From the NCBI GenBank assembly GCA_041649015.1, contig JBAZNU010000008.1, positions 62,001-126,000 of the forward strand: DNA of 64,000 bases. Reading direction: 5' to 3'. Below, in pieces: positions 8,664-17,890 of this stretch (the stretch's first letter is position 1; every line of letters begins with the position of its first letter). The position numbers and the translations under genes were made by a program. Under the pieces are notes generated by a model. It had not been told where the DNA came from, ran no database searches, and saw only the letters and a program-made list of their open reading frames with translations. The DNA is from Ignavibacteria bacterium. GTDB lineage: Bacteria > Bacteroidota > Ignavibacteria > Tepidaquicellales > Tepidaquicellaceae.

Positions 8664-10112
8664 ATGTTCCATGCAAAACGAAATATTGAGCTTCTCATTC
8701 TACTTTGCACTTTATCAATAGTAATAATTTGGCAGTTGTTCTTCATTATTCAACTCCATGACGGCGATACCGATGCTTATGCACATTTTATAATAGCAAG
8801 AGATATTGTCAAAAATCCTTACAATCTGAGTTCTCACTGGGTATGGCTTCCGCTTTTTCATTATATTGGTGCATTTTTTGTCATAATCGGTACAGACCTC
8901 GAACCTATAAGATTTGTAAATCTAATATTGTGGAATGCTACTCCCTTAGTGTTATTTTTCTATCTAAGACAGAAACTTGCAGATTCTGTTATTCCTATAA
9001 TTGCTTCTTTACTCACAGCACTATCGCCAATTGGTATATTGATGGGCACGACAGCACAGCCCGAACCATTATTCACTTTGTTAATTCTTTTATTTATAGT
9101 TGCTTTTGATTTTAAAAAATATTTTATATCAGCATTGCTTCTCTCGGCTTCATGCATGCTCCGTTATGAAGCGTGGGCAGTGCTAGCGGGACTGGGGATA
9201 TATTTCTTAATTCTGTTTTTTAATAAAAAGAACTGCAAGATTTCATCTACAGGGAAATGCTTTTTCTATTATTCAAATGTATTTCTTCCTTTATTCATTA
9301 TTATTATTTGGACATTCCTTCGCTTTCAATCTGATGGGGAGTGGTTTTCATTCCTACATGGTACACAAAAGTTTGCAAACGATGCACTCGGCGAAGCAAA
9401 CTCATTCCAAGGTGGAATATTAAAATTTATAAATGATTTATTTTTCTATCCGTTTTGGATTCCGTTTCTTTATACAGGTATTTCAGCAATTCTTATTCCT
9501 TTCGGATTGAAAAAATTCTTTGAACAAAACAAAATTTCCTTTGTTGTGTCTCTAAGTATTCTGATTTTCATTTCAGTAAGTTGGGTAATGAAGGCAAACC
9601 TTGGACTTAACCGACACTTTACATCTCTTCTTCCCTTTTATTCACTGCTGATTGCATACGGATTTGCATCTGCATTAGAATATCTGAAAAAATACAAACT
9701 TTTTAGTTCAGGGAAACTTCTGCTTTCTGTGTTTGCCGTAATCATATTATTTTATACTTCAATGTGGCTCTATATCTGGAGAAATACTAACTCAAATAAC
9801 TTTTTCGAAAAACAAGATACTATCGAATATCTTAAACATATAAATTCTTTTGATCCTGATGCCCTGATTCTTTGTAACGACCCGATGATTGAAATCCTTA
9901 GCGAAATTAATTTTAAATCATTCAATCATTTCTGGATGGGTGAAAACCTTGAAACCAAACTATACATAGAATCCCTAAAACAAGACTCTGAAAAAATAGT
10001 TATCGTTACCTCTGCTCAAAGGGAAAACTTCTTTTCATCATTTTCTGAAAAAATTTACGAATCCTCATCTCCCGATAAAAACGGCTTCAAAATACTTATA
10101 TTCAAATATTAA
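8664..10112 (+). CDS. GT39/ArnT-like integral membrane glycosyltransferase
   Basis: A 482-residue polytopic membrane protein with about ten or more hydrophobic segments and a C-terminal soluble tail of about 100 residues. The first loop after helix 1 has HDGDTDAYAHFIIARD, which fits the acidic-residue motif of the GT-C fold, where Asp/Glu in the first periplasmic loop binds the lipid-linked sugar donor. A second loop has SSHWVWLPLFHYIGA. The family uses polyprenyl-phosphate sugars to glycosylate protein or lipid on the outer face of the membrane. Donor and acceptor cannot be read from the sequence. The gene stands alone between gapA and tRNA-Val. Confidence 0.65.
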   Translation: MFHAKRNIELLILLCTLSIVIIWQLFFIIQLHDGDTDAYAHFIIARDIVKNPYNLSSHWVWLPLFHYIGAFFVIIGTDLEPIRFVNLILWNATPLVLFFYLRQKLADSVIPIIASLLTALSPIGILMGTTAQPEPLFTLLILLFIVAFDFKKYFISALLLSASCMLRYEAWAVLAGLGIYFLILFFNKKNCKISSTGKCFFYYSNVFLPLFIIIIWTFLRFQSDGEWFSFLHGTQKFANDALGEANSFQGGILKFINDLFFYPFWIPFLYTGISAILIPFGLKKFFEQNKISFVVSLSILIFISVSWVMKANLGLNRHFTSLLPFYSLLIAYGFASALEYLKKYKLFSSGKLLLSVFAVIILFYTSMWLYIWRNTNSNNFFEKQDTIEYLKHINSFDPDALILCNDPMIEILSEINFKSFNHFWMGENLETKLYIESLKQDSEKIVIVTSAQRENFFSSFSEKIYESSSPDKNGFKILIFKY

Positions 10113-10172
10113 TATCGTGTAAATACATGTACTTATTTTGTTATCATTTTCGCACTCTTTATTTTTTCATAA

Positions 10173-10227
10173 CTTGTCTCTAATTTGTCTATAATTAGTC
10201 TTGAATTAGTCTTAACCTAATTTTACC
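10173..10227. repeat. Short 11-bp-period tandem array (4-5 units)
   Basis: Units begin at 10173, 10184, 10195 and 10206, with GTCT in the same place in each (for example TTTGTCTATAA at 10184 and TTAGTCTTGAA at 10195). A degenerate fifth unit runs to 10227. It lies between the GT39-like gene and tRNA-Val. The units resemble those of the array at 44440 (AATTGGTCTTA). Confidence 0.7.
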
Positions 10228-10326
10228 TTATTTCTGTTTTTCCATATACTAAATATTTCCTTGCGGTTTCCTCAAAATTGGTTTGATTATTATCTCTTTA
10301 AGCAGTATTTTTATTGTTTGTTAAAA

Positions 10327-10400
10327 GGGCGATTAGCTCAGTTGGTTAGAGCACTTCGTTTACACCGAAGGGGTCTGAGGTTCGAATCCTTAATCGCCCA
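10327..10400 (+). tRNA. tRNA-Val (anticodon UAC)
   Basis: A 74-nt cloverleaf. The acceptor stem GGGCGAT pairs with ATCGCCC, followed by discriminator A. The D arm is GCTC-AGTTGGTTA-GAGC. The anticodon stem CTTCG/CGAAG encloses loop TTTACAC with anticodon TAC, which reads GUA valine codons. The T arm is TGAGG-TTCGAAT-CCTTA. CCA is not encoded. Confidence 0.96.
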
Positions 10401-10486
10401 CTCTTGAAAGGTTGTAGATTCACATTTTCTCGGGTCAACAATCTTTTTTGATATAAAGAACCTTGATTTGAAAACTTTACCTGTGG

Positions 10487-11518
10487 ATGAAGAGTAAGCT
10501 TTATTTTATTGGGACTGTTCTGGCAATATTTCTAATTAATCTTGTAAAAGATTCCATCGACCCTTATTATTACACGATCCTTATCTACATCGGAATCAAC
10601 ATTATACTTGCTTCCAGTCTTAATTTAATAAACGGTTTTACAGGTCAGTTCTCCCTCGGTCATGCAGGCTTCATGGCTATCGGAGGATATTTATCCATTG
10701 CCTTCTCAACATACTTTGCTCCTTTCTTTAGCTCACTTTTTGGTACCGGATTATTTGGCGAGAATATGACGTTTGTTAGTGTCATAATTGCCGGCGGTAT
10801 TGCTGCTGCTTTGATTGGATTACTTGTTGGAGTTCCTTCTCTTCGTCTCAAAGGTGATTATCTTGCAATCGTCACTCTCGGTTTTTCTGAAATTATACGT
10901 GTTCTAATTCAAGGTATGGATTTCATCGGAGCATCGCAGGGGTACCGTGGTGTGTATCAATACAGTAATGGAATAAAAAGTCTATCAATGATTGAGGGGT
11001 CTCAGGACTCATTCGTTTTTTACAGTGTTCCGAAATATACGGACTTCTTCTGGGTATTCTTTGTGGCGGCTATACTTATTTATTTCACATTTAATCTAAT
11101 TAACTCAACCTATGGCAGGGGATTCATTGCAGTAAAAGATGATGAGGTCGCAGCTGAATCAATGGGTATTAATACAACAAAGTTTAAAGTTATGGCTTTC
11201 GTAAGCGGTGCTTTCTTTGCAGGTGTTGCCGGAGCTCTGTACGGTCACTTCAATCTGTATCTCAACCCGGAAGACTTCAATTTCCTTAAATCAATCGAAA
11301 TAGTTGCAATGGTCATTCTCGGAGGCATGGGAAGTATTCCTGGTGTTATTATTGCCGCTGTTATACTTACAATACTCCCGGAATTACTTCGCGGAATATC
11401 AGAATATAGAATGGTTGTCTATGCACTTTTGCTTATAATAATGATGTTAACCCGTCCTCAGGGAATATTCGGTGTCAAGTTCAGAATTAGGAAGAAGAAA
11501 GCAGGTACGGTAAAATGA
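10487..11518 (+). CDS. livM: Branched-chain amino acid ABC transporter permease, LivM-like
   Basis: A 343-residue inner-membrane permease of the LivM family. Characteristic stretches are NGFTGQFSLGHAGFMAIGGY near residues 49-68, LRLKGDYLAIVTLGFSEIIR, and the ABC-coupling EAA-like loop around GRGFIAVKDDEVAAESMGI. There are about nine or ten hydrophobic segments. It should pair with a LivH-type permease and be powered by the two ATPases encoded next. It overlaps livG by 4 nt (ATGA). No livH or periplasmic binding protein is adjacent, unlike the usual livJHMGF order. The substrate is therefore assumed from family, with branched-chain amino acids, other amino acids and urea as known options. Confidence 0.85.
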   Translation: MKSKLYFIGTVLAIFLINLVKDSIDPYYYTILIYIGINIILASSLNLINGFTGQFSLGHAGFMAIGGYLSIAFSTYFAPFFSSLFGTGLFGENMTFVSVIIAGGIAAALIGLLVGVPSLRLKGDYLAIVTLGFSEIIRVLIQGMDFIGASQGYRGVYQYSNGIKSLSMIEGSQDSFVFYSVPKYTDFFWVFFVAAILIYFTFNLINSTYGRGFIAVKDDEVAAESMGINTTKFKVMAFVSGAFFAGVAGALYGHFNLYLNPEDFNFLKSIEIVAMVILGGMGSIPGVIIAAVILTILPELLRGISEYRMVVYALLLIIMMLTRPQGIFGVKFRIRKKKAGTVK

Positions 11519-12288
11519 ACGTACTTAAACTGGATAATATTACGATGAAGTTCGGAGGATTAATTAGTATTGATGCTCTGAATGCTGAAGTTAATGAAAA
11601 TGAGCTCGTTGGTCTTATCGGTCCTAACGGTGCCGGTAAGACGACAGTATTCAACGTAATCACAAGTGTTTATACGCCGACATCAGGCGATGTATTGTTC
11701 CTCGGCGATTCACTGATAAAATACAGTACAAGCCAGATAGCACATCTTGGTATCTGCAGGACTTTTCAGAATATCCGTCTGTTCAAAAGCCTCAGCGTTA
11801 AAGATAATGTAAGAGTCTCATTCGGCGTTCACTTAAAATCAGGCTTCTTTTCTTCAGTTATTCAATTGAACAAATTCGCTGCTGAAGAAAAGAAGATTGA
11901 TAAGGGTATTGATGAACTCCTTGAAATGTTCGGACTTCACGATGTTAAGGATGAAGAAGCAATCTCATTGCCTTATGGTGACCAGAGAAAGGTTGAAATC
12001 GTCAGAGCCCTTGCAACAGAGCCGAAACTCCTGCTTCTTGATGAACCAGCCGCAGGTATGAATCCTAAAGAGAAGTCTGACCTTATGAAACTTATAAAAG
12101 ACGTAAAAGAAAAGTTTAAGATTTCGATACTTCTTATAGAGCATGACATGAGTGTAGTAATGGGTATATGCGAAAGGATTTATGTTATTGAATACGGCAA
12201 GAAAATAGCTGAAGGATTGCCGTCAGAAATACAGTCGAATGAAAAGGTTATTGAAGCATATTTAGGAGATACGAAACACCATGCTTAA
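11515..12288 (+). CDS. livG: Branched-chain amino acid ABC transporter ATPase, LivG-like
   Basis: A 257-residue cytoplasmic ATPase that energises the LivM-type permease. Walker A is GPNGAGKTT at about residues 37-45. The family-specific GICRTFQNIRLFKSLSVKDNV segment follows. The signature loop is SLPYGDQRKVEIVRAL, a variant of LSGGQ. Walker B is LLLLDEPAAGMNP, followed by ILLIEHDMSVVMGICERIYVIEYGKKIAEG with the switch His. It overlaps livM by 4 nt and livF by 8 nt, so translation is probably coupled. Confidence 0.93.
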   Translation: MNVLKLDNITMKFGGLISIDALNAEVNENELVGLIGPNGAGKTTVFNVITSVYTPTSGDVLFLGDSLIKYSTSQIAHLGICRTFQNIRLFKSLSVKDNVRVSFGVHLKSGFFSSVIQLNKFAAEEKKIDKGIDELLEMFGLHDVKDEEAISLPYGDQRKVEIVRALATEPKLLLLDEPAAGMNPKEKSDLMKLIKDVKEKFKISILLIEHDMSVVMGICERIYVIEYGKKIAEGLPSEIQSNEKVIEAYLGDTKHHA

Positions 12289-12988
12289 GATTGAAAACCT
12301 GAACGTTAATTACGGTGCCATAAAGGCAGTCAAAGATATTACCATTGAAGTTAAAAAAGGTGAAATAGTAACTCTAATCGGTGCGAACGGTGCGGGGAAG
12401 TCAACGATACTTCGCACAATCTCTTCAATCATAAAAGCCGCATCCGGCAGAATACTTTTAGAAGGAAAAGATATATCTAATTTACCACCTCACAAAATAG
12501 TTGAGCTTGGCATTTCTCAGGCACCCGAAGGAAGAATGATTTTTTCAAACCTGACTGTTCAGGAGAATCTTGAAATGGGTGCATTCACACGCAAAGATAA
12601 AGATAACATTCACTACGACCTCGAATTTATTTTTACACTTTTCCCTCGTCTCAAGGAAAGGTTAAAGCAGCCCGGTGGTACGCTAAGCGGAGGCGAGCAG
12701 CAGATGCTCGCAATCTCACGTGCTATCATGTCAAAACCGAAACTGCTTCTACTTGATGAACCTTCACTCGGTATAGCACCTATATTAGTAAAACAGATAT
12801 TTGAAAAGATTAAATCTCTTAAAGATGCTTCAGGGCTTACAATCTTACTTGTTGAGCAGAATGCTAACATAGCATTATCAATTTCAGATTACGCATATGT
12901 ACTCGAAACGGGCACCATTAAACTGGAAGGAGAGGCAAAAGCCATGGCAGATAATCCTGAAGTTCGGAAAGCTTATTTGGGCGAATAA
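12281..12988 (+). CDS. livF: Branched-chain amino acid ABC transporter ATPase, LivF-like
   Basis: A 235-residue second ATPase of the Liv transporter. Walker A is GANGAGKST. The LivF-type sequence GISQAPEGRMIFSNLTVQENLEMGA follows. The signature loop is TLSGGEQQMLAISRA, Walker B is LLLLDEPSLGIAP, and the end is LLVEQNANIALSISDYAYVLETG. The start overlaps the end of livG by 8 nt; a GGAG about 14 nt upstream may help initiation. It forms a heterodimer with LivG in the family. Confidence 0.94.
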   Translation: MLKIENLNVNYGAIKAVKDITIEVKKGEIVTLIGANGAGKSTILRTISSIIKAASGRILLEGKDISNLPPHKIVELGISQAPEGRMIFSNLTVQENLEMGAFTRKDKDNIHYDLEFIFTLFPRLKERLKQPGGTLSGGEQQMLAISRAIMSKPKLLLLDEPSLGIAPILVKQIFEKIKSLKDASGLTILLVEQNANIALSISDYAYVLETGTIKLEGEAKAMADNPEVRKAYLGE

Positions 12989-13057
12989 TTCCTTTATTTT
13001 CACTATTTTTGTAGTACCTCTAACAATAAACTATTACCAATTTAAACACATTGTATC

Positions 13058-14218
13058 ATGAATTTTAAATATGCAAAAAGAATGCAAAACCTCGGCACTG
13101 AGACTGCCTTTGAGGTTTTAGCTAAAGCAAAGAAACTGGAAGCTGAAGGCAAGCACATTATCCATCTTGAAATTGGAGAGCCTGATTTTCCGACGCCTGA
13201 TAACATTGTTCAGGCAGCTGCGAAGTCATTGCAAGGCGGCGATACACATTATACTCCTTCAAACGGTATTCTGCCTTTGAGAGAGTCAATTGCAAAATAT
13301 ATGTCAAGAACCAGAGGTCTGGATTTTACTGCTGATGAAGTAGTAATGACACCGGGCGGGAAACCGATTATGTTTTTTGCAATCATCGCACTTATTGATG
13401 AAGGTGATGAAGTCCTTTATCCAAATCCGGGATTTCCTATCTATGAATCGATGATTAAATTTATGGGAGGCAAACCAGTTCCTATTCCGTTAAAGGAAGA
13501 AAAAGGATTTGCCTTTGACCCTGAGGATTTAAGAAAATTAATTACACCAAAGACTAAACTTTTAATAATTAATACACCTCAGAACCCAACAGGCGGAATT
13601 CTTACAAAAGATGCTATTCTTAAGATTGCAGATATTGTAAAGGATAAAGATATCTGGATACTGAGCGATGAGATATATTCACGTTTGATATTTTCAGGCG
13701 AACATTTCAGTATTGCACAGGTTCCGGGCTTTAAAGAGAGAACTATTATACTTGACGGTTTCTCAAAGTATTACGCAATGACAGGATGGAGAGCGGGTTT
13801 TGGTGTAATGAACAAAGAGATTGCTCCAATGATTTCCAAATTAGTTACAAACAGCGTATCATGCACAAACACATTCGTTCAGAAAGGATGTATTGAAGCA
13901 CTCGAAGGTCCGCAGGATTCAGTCGACCAGATGAAAGCAGAGTTCCTTGCACGCCGGGATACCATTGTTGAAGGATTAAATTCTCTAAAAGGATTTTCAT
14001 GTATCGTTCCTGACGGTGCATTCTATGCTTTCCCGAATATAACAAAGACGGGTTATACATCAAGAGAGCTTAATGACCATCTGCTATACAAAGCTAACGT
14101 AGCAGCGTTATCAGGTACGGCTTTCGGCGAATACGGCGAAGGATATCTGAGATTCTCTTATGCTAATTCAAGAGAGAATATAAAGGAAGCAATTAAAAGA
14201 ATTAAAAACGTTTTATAA
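13058..14218 (+). CDS. PLP-dependent class I aminotransferase, aspartate aminotransferase-like
   Basis: A 386-residue fold-type I aminotransferase. The N-terminus reads LGTETAFEVLAKAKKLEAEGK, and IHLEIGEPDFPTPDNI matches the substrate-binding region. NTPQNPTGG (172-180) holds the Asn that contacts PLP. SDEIYSRL (203-210) contains the PLP-ring Asp. Lys237 in GFSKYYAMTGWRAGF is the Schiff-base lysine. The C-terminal YLRFSYANSRENI holds the carboxylate-binding Arg. The family transfers amino groups between aspartate or other amino acids and 2-oxoglutarate; the exact amino acid is not decided. It lies 69 nt after livF on the same strand, so a link to amino acid uptake is possible. A terminator follows. 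Confidence 0.88.
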   Translation: MNFKYAKRMQNLGTETAFEVLAKAKKLEAEGKHIIHLEIGEPDFPTPDNIVQAAAKSLQGGDTHYTPSNGILPLRESIAKYMSRTRGLDFTADEVVMTPGGKPIMFFAIIALIDEGDEVLYPNPGFPIYESMIKFMGGKPVPIPLKEEKGFAFDPEDLRKLITPKTKLLIINTPQNPTGGILTKDAILKIADIVKDKDIWILSDEIYSRLIFSGEHFSIAQVPGFKERTIILDGFSKYYAMTGWRAGFGVMNKEIAPMISKLVTNSVSCTNTFVQKGCIEALEGPQDSVDQMKAEFLARRDTIVEGLNSLKGFSCIVPDGAFYAFPNITKTGYTSRELNDHLLYKANVAALSGTAFGEYGEGYLRFSYANSRENIKEAIKRIKNVL

Positions 14219-14240
14219 CTTATTGTTATCTCTTTCATTA

Positions 14241-14270
14241 AAAACGGCTCTATCATTAAGAGCCGTTTTT
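14241..14270. terminator. Bidirectional intrinsic terminator between converging genes
   Basis: ACGGCTCT (14244-14251) pairs with AGAGCCGT (14259-14266) around a 7-nt loop. An A-run precedes the stem and a T-run follows, so it can stop transcription from both the aminotransferase (plus) and the phosphatase (minus). Confidence 0.85.
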
Positions 14271-14283
14271 GTTTATGAACACT

Positions 14284-16158
14284 TTATCTTACTAACACCA
14301 TCTTTTTAGTATCATTGTAATCCTCTGCTGACATTCTGTAAAAATAAACACCTGAGGAAAGTATTTTAGCGTTATATTTTACAGTATATTCACCTGTTCT
14401 GAAAAATTTATTGACTACTTCTGCAATCTCTTTGCCTCTAATGTCGAATATTTTAATAACAACGTTACCATCTTTTGGTACAGAGAATTTAATGTTAGTT
14501 TCGGGATTAAAAGGGTTTGGATAATTATTGTATAATTTATATCCAGTGATTCTCGATGTTTCATTAGAAATGAAAGCTGTGCTTAATTCCTTGATTCTAC
14601 CAGTAGAAACATAATTAAGTGTATCGAATGTTGATACAAAATTCTTAATGCATATATATTCAGGTGTAAATGTAGGTGTCAGGCTGCTTATCTGTATCCC
14701 AAGCTGTGAGAGTGCAAAAAGTAAACCTTCATTAGCAGATGCAGAGTAGTTTGCAGATGTCGAAAATGCTGTGTCATTTACGAACATGCTCGAGGGAATC
14801 ACTCTTTGACCGATTGGCAGGGTTTTATCATAATCGAATCTAAGACCGGCAAACTGAGGGAAGTAACTTACGTTATTCGTAATTAAAGCGAATATCAGTT
14901 CGAGTCCTCTTTTCAGTTCTGCACCCGTAATACTGAATTTCATAACGTTGAAACCGAGTCCTGTAGCAGTGTCATAACCGTAAGGCATAGTCCTTAAAAT
15001 GTCGTACCCTGTTACACCTCCATGGTAAATTGTTTCTGCGGTCAGTCCAACGGCTGTCATTGAAATTTGTGTATTTGTAAGACTTCTTTGTGCGTCCGTA
15101 ACAAGATTACCAAGAGGAGTATCCCTGAAGGATATACTATCGTTCCAGGAAGGAGAAATATTACTTTTTGCATAAGTCACATTCTGGAAAACATCACCAT
15201 ATCTGTTTATTATTCCTTTTTTAAGTGAATTTACATAGCTCTTGATTTCAGCATTCTCAGGAATACTTTGATTTATTTCAACGAGACTATAGTTTTCGAA
15301 TATTACGTTCCCGTTATCATATTCGAACCTAAGTTTTCCGGCATATCTGTAGTGACTTCCCGGGTGGCATATTATCGTGCTGTGACCCGCGGGATTCGGC
15401 ACGAAAACCGGCTGTGTTGTTATGAAATGGTCATGTCCTCCGAGAATTATGTTAATACCAGGAACGACTGAAGCCATGAAATTATCAAATTCATATCCCA
15501 TGTGCGAGAGGCACACTATTACATCGCATCCTTGATTTATTAGTGCTGCTGTCGTTTTTCCTGCAATCTGAAGAGCACTGTCATTTATGACAACAGGAAA
15601 CGGATTACTTGAAGGGTCGTTTATTGTAAGACCGAATATTCCAATCTTTACGCTGTCGTAATGTTTTATGATATATGGATAAACGAATTGAGTTAATGAA
15701 GGAAACCCGTTCATGTTTAAGTTTGAAGATACAAGAGGAACGGCACTTGTATGGAAAGCAGTATCAAGCGAATTGTACAAAACCTGCGGACCTACGTCTA
15801 AATCATGGTTTCCGACTGCAATAGCATCAAGATTCAGTCTGCTTAAAACATTATATTCAGGAAATGAAAAGTACTTATTAAAAAAGAAGTCTCCTGTGAA
15901 TATATCACCCGAATGGAATACCATTACGTTCGAGTCTGTGCTGCGTGTGTTAGCAATGAATGTAGCAAGTCTTGATATACCGCCTTTAGTGTATTCGCCC
16001 TGAATGTTCTTTTCACCCAAACCTAATACATAAGAGTGTGAGTCGCTGAAATGAATTATAGTAAACGGGATTTCTGTGCTATTCGAAACAGAATTGAAGA
16101 ATAAAAGAAATCCTGATATAATATATATTATTTTACTTTTTAGCATAAAATTAATCAT
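14284..16158 (-). CDS. Secreted 5'-nucleotidase/UshA-like metallophosphoesterase with T9SS sorting domain
   Basis: A 624-residue exported enzyme. After a signal peptide (about 1-27) the calcineurin-like metallophosphatase domain shows the metal motifs in order: FSDSH, FHSGDIFTGD, AVGNHDLDVG, LSHMGYE and GGHDHF. The C-terminal 5'-nucleotidase domain follows (TPLGNLVTDAQRS; FNVMKFSITGAELKRGLELI). The family releases phosphate from nucleotides outside the cytoplasm. The last ~85 residues are a type IX sorting domain (NNYPNPFNPETNIKFSVP ... ETSR-to-YNDTKKMVLVR region), which implies transport across the outer membrane and cell-surface anchoring or release. ATG 16158 is used; ATG 16146 is an alternative. 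Confidence 0.88.
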   Translation of the reverse strand: MINFMLKSKIIYIISGFLLFFNSVSNSTEIPFTIIHFSDSHSYVLGLGEKNIQGEYTKGGISRLATFIANTRSTDSNVMVFHSGDIFTGDFFFNKYFSFPEYNVLSRLNLDAIAVGNHDLDVGPQVLYNSLDTAFHTSAVPLVSSNLNMNGFPSLTQFVYPYIIKHYDSVKIGIFGLTINDPSSNPFPVVINDSALQIAGKTTAALINQGCDVIVCLSHMGYEFDNFMASVVPGINIILGGHDHFITTQPVFVPNPAGHSTIICHPGSHYRYAGKLRFEYDNGNVIFENYSLVEINQSIPENAEIKSYVNSLKKGIINRYGDVFQNVTYAKSNISPSWNDSISFRDTPLGNLVTDAQRSLTNTQISMTAVGLTAETIYHGGVTGYDILRTMPYGYDTATGLGFNVMKFSITGAELKRGLELIFALITNNVSYFPQFAGLRFDYDKTLPIGQRVIPSSMFVNDTAFSTSANYSASANEGLLFALSQLGIQISSLTPTFTPEYICIKNFVSTFDTLNYVSTGRIKELSTAFISNETSRITGYKLYNNYPNPFNPETNIKFSVPKDGNVVIKIFDIRGKEIAEVVNKFFRTGEYTVKYNAKILSSGVYFYRMSAEDYNDTKKMVLVR

Positions 16159-16427
16159 AATAAATTAACACTTAAATTGCGTTGTATAGTTTCAGCAAAT
16201 TAAATTAATTCGTGTTCCAATTATTATCTGTTTCATAAATAGCAAAAAATAATTAAATTTGTGTAACCAACTTTTCTGAACAAATGATAAAGTTGTTTAT
16301 CTTATCTCAGTCTATAAATGTTTCAATATCGTTTGAGGGTTTAATTGCAGGGATTTGTTCTGTTTTCGGCTCTGCTTATTTTGAATATTAAAACTTTTTA
16401 TAAACTTTATAATAAAGGATTAAACAG

Positions 16428-17081
16428 ATGAAACATTCAAATTTATTTGTAATGATTTTAGTTATGTTTCTTTTCTTTGCAGTTAACACATCATATTCTC
16501 AGGTAACTGATAAAGACGGGAATAGTTATAAAACGGTTACAATCGGTAAGCAAGATTGGATGGCAGAGAATCTAAATGTTGAGCATTACAGAAACGGCGA
16601 CCCAATTCCTGAAGTTCAGGATAAAGAGGAATGGGACAATCTAACGACGGGTGCCTGGTGCTGGTACGAAAACAACTCAGCGAACGGCACAACATACGGC
16701 AGGCTTTATAACTGGTATGCGGTGAATGATCCGCGCGGGCTGGCACCTGAGGGATGGCTTATACCCTCAAGCGATGAATGGAATAAACTTACGGATAATT
16801 TAGGCGGTGCAGAAACTGCGGGCACAAAGCTGAAATCAACGAGCGGATGGAGTGAGGGGGGAAACGGAGATAACAAAAGCGGTTTTACTGCAATTCCGGG
16901 AGGTTACAGAACACATGACGGTTATTTTTCAAACATGGGAAAGAATGCACTCTTCTGGACTTCTACAGAATTTAATTCAGCTAATGCCTGGTTTAGAAAT
17001 GTAATAGGCAGTATTCCTGATGTATATGCTCCGAATTACGGAAAGGATTTTGGGCTTTCTGTTCGTTGTGTAAAAGATTAA
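16428..17081 (+). CDS. Exported FISUMP-domain protein, copy 1
   Basis: A 217-residue protein with a signal peptide (about 1-24, ending NTSYSQ) followed by one complete Fibrobacter-succinogenes-major-paralogous domain. Hallmarks are VTDKDGNSYKTVTIGKQDWMAENL, GAWCWYENN, YGRLYNWYAVND, LAPEGWLIPSSDEWNKL and the final LSVRCVKD. The domain is common in surface proteins of Bacteroidota and Fibrobacter, with no established biochemical role. There is no T9SS tail. An AAAGGA site lies about 8 nt before the ATG. A close paralogue follows 12 nt downstream. Confidence 0.85.
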   Translation: MKHSNLFVMILVMFLFFAVNTSYSQVTDKDGNSYKTVTIGKQDWMAENLNVEHYRNGDPIPEVQDKEEWDNLTTGAWCWYENNSANGTTYGRLYNWYAVNDPRGLAPEGWLIPSSDEWNKLTDNLGGAETAGTKLKSTSGWSEGGNGDNKSGFTAIPGGYRTHDGYFSNMGKNALFWTSTEFNSANAWFRNVIGSIPDVYAPNYGKDFGLSVRCVKD

Positions 17082-17093
17082 TATAAAAATATT

Positions 17094-17747
17094 ATGAAAA
17101 GAATAACAAAATATACATTAGCGCTAAGCGCTGTTCTGTTTCTATTTACAGGCATATCATTTTCCCAAGTTACGGATAAAGACGGGAATGTTTACGAAAC
17201 AGTTAAGATAGGTTTACAGGAATGGTCGGCTGAAAATCTTGTAGTTACACATTACAGGAACGGCGATGAAATACCACAAGTGCAGGATGCAAATGAATGG
17301 TCGAAACTTAAAACCGGTGCATGGTGCTGGTATGAGAACAAAACAGAAAACGGGAAGACGTACGGCAGGCTTTACAATTGGCATGCAGTGAATGACACGC
17401 GTGGTCTTGCACCTGAGGGCTGGCATATATCGACCGATAACGACTGGCAACAGCTCATTGATTTTCTTGGCGACTGGATGACATCAGGGCAGAAATTGAA
17501 GGGTAAGAACGGCTGGTTTAATGATAAGAACGGCACCGATGAAAGTGGTTTTAATGCTGTCCCGGGCGGAATACGAGATTCAGACGGCGACTTTTATGAT
17601 TACTTAAAGTTTGGATGTTTTTGGACTTCGACAGAGAATAATGAGGCAAACGCGTGGTATTATTTTGTAATCCACAACTATACTGATGTAGCAAGGTTTG
17701 ATGGTGCGAAAGAAAGAGGATTATCGGTGCGGTTAGTAAAGGATTAA
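17094..17747 (+). CDS. Exported FISUMP-domain protein, copy 2
   Basis: Also 217 residues and collinear with copy 1 throughout: signal peptide ending GISFSQ, then VTDKDGNVYETVKIGLQEW, GAWCWYENKTENG, YGRLYNWHAVND, LAPEGWHI and LSVRLVKD. The equal length and 12-nt spacing point to a tandem duplication that has since diverged, mostly in the middle (residues 120-170). The Cys of CWYEN is kept in both copies, while the Cys of LSVRCVKD is replaced by Leu here. Function unknown. The pair is probably one transcript ended by the hairpin at 17769. Confidence 0.85.
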   Translation: MKRITKYTLALSAVLFLFTGISFSQVTDKDGNVYETVKIGLQEWSAENLVVTHYRNGDEIPQVQDANEWSKLKTGAWCWYENKTENGKTYGRLYNWHAVNDTRGLAPEGWHISTDNDWQQLIDFLGDWMTSGQKLKGKNGWFNDKNGTDESGFNAVPGGIRDSDGDFYDYLKFGCFWTSTENNEANAWYYFVIHNYTDVARFDGAKERGLSVRLVKD

Positions 17748-17768
17748 ATTTTCATAGTTTTTACATTC

Positions 17769-17803
17769 AAAAAGGGTGAAATTGCAATAATTTCACCCTT
17801 TTT
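17769..17803 (+). terminator. Intrinsic terminator after the FISUMP pair
   Basis: A 14-bp perfect stem, AAAAAGGGTGAAAT (17769-17782) with ATTTCACCCTTTTT (17790-17803), a 7-nt loop and a terminal T-run. It starts 22 nt after the second FISUMP stop. Confidence 0.9.
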
Positions 17804-17890
17804 CATTAATATTTGCTTGATATTTGGAAGAAATTCGAGATTTTTGATAGATTTTGGCGGAATTATTACAAAAACCGGAAATATAAACCC

